From Chitinophagaceae bacterium (lineage in GTDB: Bacteria; Bacteroidota; Bacteroidia; Chitinophagales; Chitinophagaceae), in assembly GCA_016787085.1 (NCBI GenBank), contig JAEUVJ010000057.1, positions 62,001 through 126,000 of the forward strand: a stretch of 64,000 bases of DNA, written 5' to 3'. Positions 27,046-36,068 of the stretch are shown here, piece after piece. A model generated the notes under the pieces. It did no database searches, was not told the DNA's origin, and worked only from the letters and a program-made list of their open reading frames with translations. Each line of letters begins with the position of its first letter. Within the stretch, counting starts at the first letter, position 1. Position numbers and translations under genes: made by a program.

Positions 27046-28476
27046 ATGAATACAAGTTCACAGAAACTATCGGTGTTCGAAAAGATTGGATATAGCCTGG
27101 GAGACCTTGCTGCCAACCTGGTATTTCAAACATTAGTAACCTGGATATCTTATTACTATCTGAATATATATGGGTTAAAACCCGAACATGCATCTGCTTT
27201 AACCCTCGTAGTGGGCTTAGTTGCTGCATTTGCATTTAATCCTGTCATGGGGGCCATTGCAGACAGAACAAAAAGTAAATGGGGAAAATTTCGCCCCTGG
27301 ATTTTGTGGACGGCCATTCCATTGGGTGTTGTCTCGTTACTGGCTTTCAGAACACCCGGATTTGATTATCAGGGCAAGGTTATTTATGCAGTGATTACTT
27401 ATGCGCTGTTATTATTGTTATACGCGGCCAACAATTTGCCCTATGGCGCTTTGAGTGGTGTCATTACCGGCGACATGAAAGAGCGCAACAGCCTTGGGGC
27501 TTATCGCTTTGTGGCGGTAATGTTTGCCCAATTCTTTGTGCAGGTGTTTATGTACAACTTCATCATTAAAGCAGGTGGTGGTGAAAGCATAGAGGCGAAA
27601 GCAATAGGCATATCTAAAGTAATGACAGTGCTGGCCATTATTGGAACCATCATGCTCATTATTTGCTTCCTTACCACAAAAGAAAGAATAATACCAAAGC
27701 CGGAGCAAAAATCAAGTCTGAAAGAAGATTTATCCGATCTGATAAAAAACAAACCCTGGATAATAATGCTGCTTGTTACCATATTAATCTTCATAACATT
27801 GGCATTGAAAGGAGGTGCTTATGTTTACTATTTTGAAAACTATGTGGATAAGGCTGAGCTTACTGCATTCCTGGAGCCCTTCAAAAAATTTCTGCCCACT
27901 TTTGAAAACGATACTTCATTGGGTTTAGGTGTATTTAACGGCGGCGGTATTTTAATGGGCCTGGTCGGGATAATGTTATCGCAATGGTTTGCTAACCGAT
28001 ATGGTAAGCGTAATGTTTTTATGACATCGTTGTTCATTTCCACCCTGTTTATTATTTTCTTTTACTTCTTCCCTCCAAAATCCATAGGTACCATTTTTGG
28101 CGCACAAATCTTACACGGCTTTTTCTATGGCATCAGCACGCCCATTTTATGGACAATGATTGCTGATGTGGCAGACTATAGTGAATGGAAAAACAACCGT
28201 CGTGCCACCGCCATTATATTTTCCGCTATGATGGTTGGATTGAAAGCGGGATTAAGCATTGGCAGTTCATTGGTGTCATGGATATTAGGCCAATACCATT
28301 ACGTGGCTAATAGCACAACACCACAAACAGAAACGGCCATTAACGGAACTAAAATGCTGATCAGCATTTACCCGGCCATACCTTTTCTTATTGCAGTGGC
28401 ATTACTGTTTTTCTATGAAATAAATAAAAAAATGGAAATGCAGATTGAAAGCGATCTGAAACAAAAACGCAACTGA
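27046..28476 (+). CDS. GPH-family sodium:glycoside symporter, probable xylo-oligosaccharide uptake
   Basis: A 476-residue inner-membrane protein with about 12 membrane segments of the glycoside-pentoside-hexuronide family. Diagnostic pieces are EKIGYSLGDLAANLVFQ, the loop DRTKSKWGKFRPWILW after the second helix, and ADVADYSEWKNNRRATAI late in the protein. Known relatives carry xylosides or hexuronides. The gene lies between a GH10 xylanase and a GH43 enzyme that lacks a signal peptide. I infer import of short xylo-oligosaccharides for that cytoplasmic GH43. Uptake of glucuronate is an alternative. Confidence 0.88.
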   Translation: MNTSSQKLSVFEKIGYSLGDLAANLVFQTLVTWISYYYLNIYGLKPEHASALTLVVGLVAAFAFNPVMGAIADRTKSKWGKFRPWILWTAIPLGVVSLLAFRTPGFDYQGKVIYAVITYALLLLLYAANNLPYGALSGVITGDMKERNSLGAYRFVAVMFAQFFVQVFMYNFIIKAGGGESIEAKAIGISKVMTVLAIIGTIMLIICFLTTKERIIPKPEQKSSLKEDLSDLIKNKPWIIMLLVTILIFITLALKGGAYVYYFENYVDKAELTAFLEPFKKFLPTFENDTSLGLGVFNGGGILMGLVGIMLSQWFANRYGKRNVFMTSLFISTLFIIFFYFFPPKSIGTIFGAQILHGFFYGISTPILWTMIADVADYSEWKNNRRATAIIFSAMMVGLKAGLSIGSSLVSWILGQYHYVANSTTPQTETAINGTKMLISIYPAIPFLIAVALLFFYEINKKMEMQIESDLKQKRN

Positions 28477-28507
28477 AAACTACAGGACAACAACTAAAAA
28501 CTATTTT

Positions 28508-29548
28508 ATGCCGGAAGACAGCATTGCCCATATTGACTTTGACGAATTAGAAAGGAAAGCTATTTCGCAGCCATTAGTTAAAGATATATATACGGCCGAT
28601 CCTTCAGCTCATGTGTTTAATGGAAAGATCTATATCTATCCTTCACATGATATGGATGCAGGCGATGCATTTGATGACCTGGGCAGCCATTTTGCCATGG
28701 AAGATTATCATGTGCTATCCATGAATGATCCTGCCGATACGGAAGCCACCGATCACGGAATTGCTTTACATGTAAAAGATGTTCCCTGGGCTGAAAAGCA
28801 GATGTGGGCGCCGGATGCAGCAGAAAAAGACGGTACCTTCTATTTGTTTTTCCCTGCAAAGGGCTATGACGGCATATTCCGCATAGGCGTAGCGACCAGT
28901 TCATCTCCTGTCGGACCTTTTGCCGCGCAACCGGAAGCCATCAAAGGAAGCTTTTCTATAGATCCTGCTATATTCAAAGATGACGATGGCCATTACTACA
29001 TGTACTTTGGTGGCATATGGGGCGGGCAGCTACAACGCTGGAGAAACGGGAGTTTTAATGGCACAGAAGCATCAAGCCCGTTTGCTCATTTACCAAATGA
29101 TGATGAAACCGCTTTATGTGCCAAAGTAGCCAGGCTCAGCGATGATTTTTTAGAGTTTGCTGAAACTCCCAAAGACGTAGTGATATTAGATGAAGATGGC
29201 CGGTCGCTATTACAGGGTGATAATGACAGAAGATTTTTCGAAGCCTCCTGGATGCACAAATACAAAGGGAAATATTATTTCTCTTATTCTACCGGCGATA
29301 CACATTTCATTTGTTATGCCGTCGGGGATAATCCATATGGTCCATTTACCTACAAAGGGGTTGTATTAAATCCTGTGGTTGGATGGACAAATCACCATTC
29401 TATTGCTGAATTCAATGGCAAATGGTATTTATTTTATCATGACTCCAGTTTATCAAAAGGTGTTACACATCTCCGGTCAGTAAAAGTAACGGAGCTTACA
29501 CATAATGATGATGGAACGATCCAAACGATCAATCCGTATAAAGAATAA
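28508..29548 (+). CDS. Cytoplasmic GH43 beta-xylosidase or arabinofuranosidase
   Basis: A 346-residue five-bladed propeller enzyme without a signal peptide. The catalytic base is Asp31 in YTADPSAHVF; the pKa-modulating Asp is in SFSIDPAIF; and the acid Glu is probably in RFFEASWMHKYKGKYYFSY. SYSTGDTHFICYA and the NHHSIAEFNGKWYLFYHD segment resemble the GH43_1 type. The cytoplasmic location, and its position 32 bases after the GPH symporter, fit hydrolysis of imported xylobiose or arabinosylated oligomers. It is one of three GH43 genes in the train. Confidence 0.9.
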   Translation: MPEDSIAHIDFDELERKAISQPLVKDIYTADPSAHVFNGKIYIYPSHDMDAGDAFDDLGSHFAMEDYHVLSMNDPADTEATDHGIALHVKDVPWAEKQMWAPDAAEKDGTFYLFFPAKGYDGIFRIGVATSSSPVGPFAAQPEAIKGSFSIDPAIFKDDDGHYYMYFGGIWGGQLQRWRNGSFNGTEASSPFAHLPNDDETALCAKVARLSDDFLEFAETPKDVVILDEDGRSLLQGDNDRRFFEASWMHKYKGKYYFSYSTGDTHFICYAVGDNPYGPFTYKGVVLNPVVGWTNHHSIAEFNGKWYLFYHDSSLSKGVTHLRSVKVTELTHNDDGTIQTINPYKE

Positions 29549-29561
29549 CCAGCAACATGAT

Positions 29562-31487
29562 ATGAGAGTCATTATTACATCTTTATTGCTTGCTTTACCA
29601 TTTTCCCTATGCGCACAAATCAGGTTGCCACGCCTGGTAAAGGACAGTATGATCCTGCAAAGAGACACAAAAGTAAAAATATGGGGGTGGGCGTCTGCTA
29701 ATGAAAAAGTGACAGTAAAATTCAACGGGAAGACCTACAAAACCAAAACGGGTGATAACGGTAAGTGGTCAGTTCTATTATCGCCAATGAAAGCCGGTGG
29801 ACCATACACCATGGATATTATTGGTAATACCAGGATCTTACTAAAGGAAATCCTCATCGGCGATGTATGGATCTGCTCAGGCCAGTCCAACATGGTGCAT
29901 CAAATGAACATCCATGATGTTACTTATGCAAAAGATATTGCTGACGCGAATTATCCGCAGATACGGCAATTCTGGATACCTACGCTGACAAATCTGCAAG
30001 GGCCGCAGGATAACCTGCCCACAGGTTATTGGAAGCCTGCTATTGACGAGGAGGTAAGACCCTTTTCAGCCGTCGCTTATTTCTTTGCAAAAAAGATCTA
30101 TGAAAAATATCATGTACCCATTGGTTTGATCAATGCCAGCGTAGGCGGTACACCCATCGAAGCCTGGACAAGCGAAGAAGGGTTAAAAGAGTTTCCCGCC
30201 TTGCAAACAACCATTCAGAAAAATAAAGACACAGCGTATATCAATGGATTAAACAGAAGAGCTTTTGCCAATAGTCCTGTCCGGCCTGCACAATCACAGG
30301 ACAAGGGCCTGATGGAACCGACACGCTGGTATGATGTAACCTATGTTCCCAGAGGCTGGCATACTATTAATATACCCGGCTACTGGGAGGACCAGGGCAT
30401 CAAAGATCTTAATGGTGTTATCTGGTACCGGAAAGAAATAGATGTGCCCGCTTCTATGGCTGGTAAACCCGCAAAGGTCTGGCTCGGCAGAATTGTTGAT
30501 GCTGATGTGTTATACATAAACGGTAAACAAATTGGCAATACAACGTATCAATATCCTCAAAGAAGATATAACGTAGCGGCGGATATATTAAAGGCAGGTA
30601 AAAATGTATTTGTTATAAAAGTCACCAATACAAATGGCAAAGGGGGATTTGTTCCGGATAAACCTTATTGCCTGTTTGCCGGCAATGACACGGTTGATCT
30701 GAAGGGAACATGGCAATACAAGGTGGGAGAAGTATTTGAACCCAGAAGCGGCGGCTTCGGCGGTGGCGGTATCAATGCACAGAATCAGCCAACATCATTA
30801 TATAATGCCATGATCGCCCCGGTCATTAATTACACCATCAAAGGGTTCCTGTGGTACCAGGGCGAAAGCAATGCCGGAAGGGCAGCAGAGTATGCAAAAC
30901 TGCAACCCGCACAAATTGCCGACTGGCGTACTAAGTGGCAACAGGGCGATATACCGTTTTTGTTTGTCCAGCTTCCCAATTATATGGATGCAAATTATAC
31001 TCCTTCAGAAAGCCAGTGGGCAGAACTAAGAGAAGCACAACTAAACTCTTTATCTGTTCCCAGTACGGGAATGGCTGTCGCCATTGATCTGGGAGAATGG
31101 AATGATATACATCCTGATAACAAAAAAGATGTGGGAGAACGATTGGCGCTGGCTGCGTTAAAGATCGCTTATGACGAGAATGTCGTTCACTCGGGCCCTC
31201 TTTACCAGTCATCGGAGATCATCGGTAACAAAATAACGATCAGCTTCGCCAGCATCGGCAGCGGCTTGATAACAAATGATGGGGAAGAGCTGAGGCAATT
31301 TGCTATTGCAGGGGCTGATAAAAAATTTGTGTGGGCAAAAGCCAGAATAGAGGGAAATAAAGTAGTTGTCTGGAGTGAACGGGTTGTTCAGCCATTGTAT
31401 GTGCGTTATGCATGGGCGGATAATCCTGCTGTCAATCTCTATAACAAAGAAGGATTACCGGCATCACCATTCAGAACAGATAAATGA
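29562..31487 (+). CDS. Exported SGNH acetylesterase with inserted sugar-binding-like domain (CE20/sialate-esterase type)
   Basis: A 641-residue protein with signal MRVIITSLLLALPFSLCAQ. The frame is open from 29505, overlapping the GH43 gene, but the ATG at 29562 gives the signal peptide. After an N-terminal beta domain comes the SGNH esterase: nucleophile Ser109 in ICSGQSNM, oxyanion region ASVGGTPIEAW, YQGESNAG, and the C-terminal catalytic Asp/His in DIHPDNKKDVGERLA. Between the first and second halves lies a jelly-roll insert (about 260-400: WYDVTYVPRGWHTINIPGYW...WYRKEIDVP). That split arrangement is typical of CE20 and related acetylesterases. The likely role is removal of acetyl groups from xylo-oligosaccharides in the periplasm. 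Confidence 0.85.
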   Translation: MRVIITSLLLALPFSLCAQIRLPRLVKDSMILQRDTKVKIWGWASANEKVTVKFNGKTYKTKTGDNGKWSVLLSPMKAGGPYTMDIIGNTRILLKEILIGDVWICSGQSNMVHQMNIHDVTYAKDIADANYPQIRQFWIPTLTNLQGPQDNLPTGYWKPAIDEEVRPFSAVAYFFAKKIYEKYHVPIGLINASVGGTPIEAWTSEEGLKEFPALQTTIQKNKDTAYINGLNRRAFANSPVRPAQSQDKGLMEPTRWYDVTYVPRGWHTINIPGYWEDQGIKDLNGVIWYRKEIDVPASMAGKPAKVWLGRIVDADVLYINGKQIGNTTYQYPQRRYNVAADILKAGKNVFVIKVTNTNGKGGFVPDKPYCLFAGNDTVDLKGTWQYKVGEVFEPRSGGFGGGGINAQNQPTSLYNAMIAPVINYTIKGFLWYQGESNAGRAAEYAKLQPAQIADWRTKWQQGDIPFLFVQLPNYMDANYTPSESQWAELREAQLNSLSVPSTGMAVAIDLGEWNDIHPDNKKDVGERLALAALKIAYDENVVHSGPLYQSSEIIGNKITISFASIGSGLITNDGEELRQFAIAGADKKFVWAKARIEGNKVVVWSERVVQPLYVRYAWADNPAVNLYNKEGLPASPFRTDK

Positions 31488-31601
31488 GATGTAAAAAGTA
31501 TGAAAAGCACATTAGCAGGAATATCTGCTGACAGGAGCTGAACATCCTATACAGTGTATTAACAAGTTTTACATGAGTGGGGGAATAAAAAATAGCTTAA
31601 A

Positions 31602-32765
31602 ATGATGTATCGCAAACTAACTGCACTTACAATTACTGTTCTGATTGCCGGTCACGGTCATTCACAAAATACAGTAACTCCGGGACAGATTTTAAAAGAA
31701 ACTTATAAAAATGCATTCCTTATTGGAACAGCCGTTACCCCTGCCATCACATCAGGGAATGACAAAGCCTCGCAGGATATAGCTGTCCGGCATTTCAATT
31801 CTGTTACGGTTGAAAATGTAATGAAAGCCGCATTGATCAATCCTCAACCGGGAGTGTATAACTATGGTCCGGCAGATGATTTTGTTGCCTTTGGCGAAAA
31901 ACATAAAATGTTCATTGTCGGCCATACCCTTGTATGGCACAATCAATGCCCCGCCTGGTTTTTTACCAATAACGCCGGAAAGCCAAATACAAAAGAAGAA
32001 CAGACAGAGAGACTAAGAAGTCATATCAAAGCGGTTGCCGGAAGATATGCAGGCAGGATACATGCATGGGATGTGGTGAATGAAGTAATAGATAATGACG
32101 GGAGCTATCGCCCAACTACATGGGTGAATGCATTTGGGAATGGTGATACGCTGGTAAAATATGCTTTCATGTTTGCTGCTCAATATGCACCTAATACCGA
32201 GTTATATTATAATGATTTTAATGCCTGGCGCCCTGAAAAACGGGATGGTATTGTGCGACTGGTGAAAATGCTGCAGAAAGAAGGTATTCGTATTGATGGC
32301 GTGGGAATGCAGGGCCATTGGGGATTGAATTACCCAAAAACGAAATACATCGAAGATGCTATTGATGCGTATGCTGCCTGTGGTGTAAAAGTAATGATAA
32401 CAGAACTGGATGTGGATGTGCTTCCGTTAACAAAAGAAGGACAGATCATTGGCCAGGGCATGGCCGACAAACAATTCCAGTTAGAAGAATTTAAAATCTT
32501 TTTAGATCCTTACCCAAAAAGTTTCCCCGATAGCATGCAAACGTTGCTGACAAAAAGATATGAAGAACTATTTTCCATTTTTTATAAAAGACGCAACAAA
32601 ATTGCGAGGGTGACGCTATGGGGTATCCACGATGGCATGAGCTGGAAAAACGACTACCCTATACCGGGCAGAACCAACTACCCATTATTATGGGACAGGC
32701 AGCGGTTAGCCAAACCCGCTTTAACTGCTGTCTTAGCTGTGCCTTTTAAACCCGGCAACCAATAA
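31602..32765 (+). CDS. GH10 endo-beta-1,4-xylanase, secreted
   Basis: A 387-residue GH10 enzyme with a cleavable signal peptide (TALTITVLIAGHGHSQ). Motifs: NSVTVENVMKAA, HTLVWHNQCPAWF, acid/base Glu161 in WDVVNEVIDND and nucleophile Glu268 in VMITELDVDVLP. It is a paralogue of the GH10 at 25874 but has no lipobox. It is therefore probably periplasmic, trimming imported oligomers, while the lipoprotein acts at the surface. A 114-base gap with a small inverted repeat (AGCAG/CTGCT, 31514-31529) precedes it and might hold a secondary promoter. Confidence 0.95.
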   Translation: MMYRKLTALTITVLIAGHGHSQNTVTPGQILKETYKNAFLIGTAVTPAITSGNDKASQDIAVRHFNSVTVENVMKAALINPQPGVYNYGPADDFVAFGEKHKMFIVGHTLVWHNQCPAWFFTNNAGKPNTKEEQTERLRSHIKAVAGRYAGRIHAWDVVNEVIDNDGSYRPTTWVNAFGNGDTLVKYAFMFAAQYAPNTELYYNDFNAWRPEKRDGIVRLVKMLQKEGIRIDGVGMQGHWGLNYPKTKYIEDAIDAYAACGVKVMITELDVDVLPLTKEGQIIGQGMADKQFQLEEFKIFLDPYPKSFPDSMQTLLTKRYEELFSIFYKRRNKIARVTLWGIHDGMSWKNDYPIPGRTNYPLLWDRQRLAKPALTAVLAVPFKPGNQ

Positions 32766-32789
32766 AGAGTTTTAGCCTAAAAAGTAAAA

Positions 32790-34469
32790 ATGAAAAAACA
32801 GGCAGGAGTTTTTATTCTATCGGTAATCAGTTTACTGTTTGCCGGATATGCCAGGGCCCAGTCAATAACATTGGTAAATCCTGTTCTAAGCGGATTTTAT
32901 CCCGACCCCAGTATTGTTCAGGCGGGATCCGATTATTACCTGGTCAATTCCACTTTCTCCTATTTTCCCGGTATCCCTGTATTTCATAGTAAAGATTTAA
33001 AAAACTGGAAGCAGATTGGAAATGTGATTGATCGTACTTCCCAGCTTGATTTCATGGGTGAACGGATGACCAGGGGCTTATTTGCCCCGGCCATCAGTTA
33101 TCATAACGGAACCTACTATGTAACCTGTACCGATATTGATCACGATGGAAATTTTATAGTTACCGCCAAAAATCCGGCTGGTCCATGGAGTAACCCGGTT
33201 CGCATCCCACAGGTAAGAGGCATTGATCCGTCTTTGTATTTTGATGACAACGGCAAAGCGTACATTCTTTACAATAGTGATGCACCGGATAATAAACCAT
33301 TGTATTCAGGTCACCGGACTATCAGGATGTATGAATTTGACCCGGTGAACTTAAAAGTAACGGGTGAAGAAAAGCAATTAGTAAATGGCGGTGTTGATAT
33401 CACCAAAAAACCAGTATGGATAGAAGGCCCGCATATTATAAAAAGAAATAACTGGTATTATTTATATGCGGCTGAAGGCGGCACCTCTGTTAATCATTCA
33501 GAAGTGGTTTTACGCAGCAACTCAGTTTGGGGGCCTTATATCCCTTATGAAAAAAATCCAATACTAACTCAACGTGATCTGCCTGAAGACAGGAAGCACC
33601 CGGTTACCTCAGCTGGTCATGCCCAGTTTGTGGAGGGGCCAGACGGGAAAACCTATGCCGTGTTTTTAGCAGTGAGACCCTACGCCGGCGATCATTACAA
33701 TACAGGCAGGGAAACCTTTATCGCCCCGGTTGAATGGAGAGATGACTGGCCGGTTATAAATCCTGGCAGCAAAGAAATACTTTATGATTACCCTGCAAAC
33801 ATCAAAGAGGCAAAACAGCGAAATGCGCTTCCGCAGTCCGGGAATTTCTCGTATACTTTAAGGTTTAATAAAAAACTTGATCCCACCTTACTGTTTATGC
33901 GTAAGCCAGACAGCACAGCTTTTTCTTTATCACAAAAAAATGGCCTCCTTTTAAAATTAAAGCCCGAAACCATAATGGACCTGGGGAGTCCCTCCTTTAT
34001 CGGGAAACGCCAGCAACATATTTACAGTACAGCAGAAACGCAGCTAATGTTTACAGCTAGAACCCCCAATGAAAAAGCCGGGCTAATCATTTTTCAGAGT
34101 GAATCGCATTTCTATTTCTTAGCCAGATCAATGGCCGGTAATCAGGAAGTAGTGCAGCTTTTCAAAGGAATACCTGAAGAAAAAAAGATGGAAATGCTGG
34201 CTGAAATTCCTTTGACGGGAAATACATCAAAACTTGGTTTGCGCATCAATTCAGAAGGGGCTACCTATAGTTTTTATTACTCCGTGGATTCCAAAAACTG
34301 GAGCCTCCTGAAAGAAAAAGTTGATGCGAAGTTTTTAAGTACCAAAGTTGCCGGAGGCTTTGTAGGCTGTATTTATGGAATGTATGCTACTTCATCAGGT
34401 GAGCAAACAACTAATTCGGCATCTTTCAGGTATTTAAAATATGCCGGAAACGACCCAATGTACAGATGA
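32790..34469 (+). CDS. GH43 beta-xylosidase/arabinofuranosidase with C-terminal beta-sandwich
   Basis: A 559-residue exported enzyme (signal ending YARAQ). The propeller carries the catalytic base Asp39 in GFYPDPSIV, the modulating Asp in RGIDPSLYFDDNGKAYI, and the acid Glu in WIEGPHI. About 200 residues of C-terminal beta-sandwich (LRFNKKLDPTLLFM...VAGGFVGCIYGMYATS) match the GH43 C2-type domain that shapes the active site in beta-xylosidases. It lies 25 bases after GH10 and 30 bases before another GH43. It probably acts in the periplasm on xylo- or arabinoxylo-oligosaccharides. Confidence 0.93.
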   Translation: MKKQAGVFILSVISLLFAGYARAQSITLVNPVLSGFYPDPSIVQAGSDYYLVNSTFSYFPGIPVFHSKDLKNWKQIGNVIDRTSQLDFMGERMTRGLFAPAISYHNGTYYVTCTDIDHDGNFIVTAKNPAGPWSNPVRIPQVRGIDPSLYFDDNGKAYILYNSDAPDNKPLYSGHRTIRMYEFDPVNLKVTGEEKQLVNGGVDITKKPVWIEGPHIIKRNNWYYLYAAEGGTSVNHSEVVLRSNSVWGPYIPYEKNPILTQRDLPEDRKHPVTSAGHAQFVEGPDGKTYAVFLAVRPYAGDHYNTGRETFIAPVEWRDDWPVINPGSKEILYDYPANIKEAKQRNALPQSGNFSYTLRFNKKLDPTLLFMRKPDSTAFSLSQKNGLLLKLKPETIMDLGSPSFIGKRQQHIYSTAETQLMFTARTPNEKAGLIIFQSESHFYFLARSMAGNQEVVQLFKGIPEEKKMEMLAEIPLTGNTSKLGLRINSEGATYSFYYSVDSKNWSLLKEKVDAKFLSTKVAGGFVGCIYGMYATSSGEQTTNSASFRYLKYAGNDPMYR

Positions 34470-34513
34470 ACTGATCGGGATATTATTACTGAGGCACTAT
34501 GAATTATCAAGTA

Positions 34514-36064
34514 ATGAAAAAGACAGTCCGGATAATCAATATACTGATGCTAACGTTAGCAATGACAAACGCTTCATCTGCACAAAAACACTATAGTGAT
34601 AACGGAAACGGCACCTATACCAACCCTGTTATTCCGGCTGATTTTCCCGACCCGGATGTGATCCTGGTGAATGACACCTACTATATGGTTACCACCACTA
34701 TGTTTGTTTTTCCGGGTGTCACCGTATTACAGTCAAAAGACCTCGTTAACTGGGAGTATTGCAGCAACGCCGTACCCCGGTTTGATTTTAGTAAGTGTTA
34801 TGATCTCGATAGTTGCCACCGTTATTCGCATGGTCAGTGGGCTACCAGTATAAAGCACCATAACGGAAAATTCTACCTACTCTTCATTACATTGGATGAA
34901 GGAGGGTTTATTTGTACCGCTTCAAAAGCTGAAGGCCCCTGGGAAATAAGAAAATTACCAAAAGGGTTTTATGACCCGGGATTATTCTTTGATGATGACG
35001 GAAAAATTTACGTTACACATGGCTACAGTAAGATATCTGTTACAGAACTCAACCCGGACTTCTCACCGAAAACTAAAGACTCTCTTGTTTTCACCGGTGA
35101 CATACGCAGAGGTCTTGAAGGGATGCATGTGTATAAGATCAATGGTTATTACTATTTATATGGCACGTACGGGGGAAGGGATGGAATACAGGTAGCATTG
35201 CGATCAAAAAATATTTATGGCCCTTTTGAACAAAAAGTGGTGATACTGGATACTACACCAGGAATAAATTTTGGCATACACCAGGGAGCGCTATTAAGAA
35301 CACAAACCGGCGAATGGTGGACCATACTGTTTGTTGACAGCGGCCCGTTCGGACGTTTCCCCTCCCTGCAACCTGTAACATGGACGGATGGCTGGCCGAT
35401 GGTGGGTGTGAATGGGAAAGCAGTGGTCACTTATAAAAAACCAGGTGTCGGAAAAACCTGGCCGGTAAAAACATTGCCCGCTTCTGATGAATTTAACAAC
35501 AAAGACCTGGGAATGCAATGGGGCTGGAACCATAATCCCGATGCAGCAAACTGGTCATTGACAGAAAGAAAAGGACATTTAAGACTGAGAACCGGGAAAG
35601 TTGTTTCAACCCTGAGGGAAGCACGGAATACACTTACGCAAAGACCTTTTGCCAGCTACGATCCAAACAACCCCACTATCGCCACCACAAAAATAGATAT
35701 GTCCGGTATGAAAGACGGCGATATAGCAGGATTGGCTGTTTTCCAGGATCCGTATGCCTTTATAGCTGTAAAGCAGGTGAATGGTTCCCGGTATATCATC
35801 ATGGTGAATGACGGTAAAGCCATTGATTCCGTATCAATAGACCGGCCAACGGTATACCTGCGTACGGTTGCCTCAAATAGTACAGCTACCGCATCGTTTG
35901 AATACAGCCTGGATAACAAAACATTCACCTCATTAGGTAATTCTTTATCCATGCGGTTCAATCTTTCTGTATTTACAGGTAATAAGTTTTGTCTTTTCAA
36001 TTATGCCACTAAAAAAACCGGTGGTCATGTTGATTTTGACTGGTTCAGAACCAAATTTGATTAA
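34514..36064 (+). CDS. GH43 family glycosidase, secreted
   Basis: A 516-residue GH43 enzyme with signal IINILMLTLAMTNASSAQ. An ATG five codons earlier (34499) is also possible. Catalytic base Asp46 is in PADFPDPDVI, the modulating Asp in FYDPGLFFDDDGKIYV, and acid Glu in RGLEGMHVYKING. A C-terminal beta-sandwich (KMDMSG-like DISG, FQDPYAFIAVKQ, GHVDFDWF) follows. It is related to its neighbour at 32790 but clearly divergent, so a different linkage (arabinose or substituted xylose) is likely. The following gene starts 5 bases after the stop. Confidence 0.9.
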   Translation: MKKTVRIINILMLTLAMTNASSAQKHYSDNGNGTYTNPVIPADFPDPDVILVNDTYYMVTTTMFVFPGVTVLQSKDLVNWEYCSNAVPRFDFSKCYDLDSCHRYSHGQWATSIKHHNGKFYLLFITLDEGGFICTASKAEGPWEIRKLPKGFYDPGLFFDDDGKIYVTHGYSKISVTELNPDFSPKTKDSLVFTGDIRRGLEGMHVYKINGYYYLYGTYGGRDGIQVALRSKNIYGPFEQKVVILDTTPGINFGIHQGALLRTQTGEWWTILFVDSGPFGRFPSLQPVTWTDGWPMVGVNGKAVVTYKKPGVGKTWPVKTLPASDEFNNKDLGMQWGWNHNPDAANWSLTERKGHLRLRTGKVVSTLREARNTLTQRPFASYDPNNPTIATTKIDMSGMKDGDIAGLAVFQDPYAFIAVKQVNGSRYIIMVNDGKAIDSVSIDRPTVYLRTVASNSTATASFEYSLDNKTFTSLGNSLSMRFNLSVFTGNKFCLFNYATKKTGGHVDFDWFRTKFD

Positions 36065-36068
36065 AAAA

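Noticed and set aside
31488..31601. Internal promoter or operator before the second GH10 gene
   Set aside because: Only a 5-bp inverted repeat is visible and no clear TTTG / TAnnTTTG pair. It is noted in the gene entry but not called.
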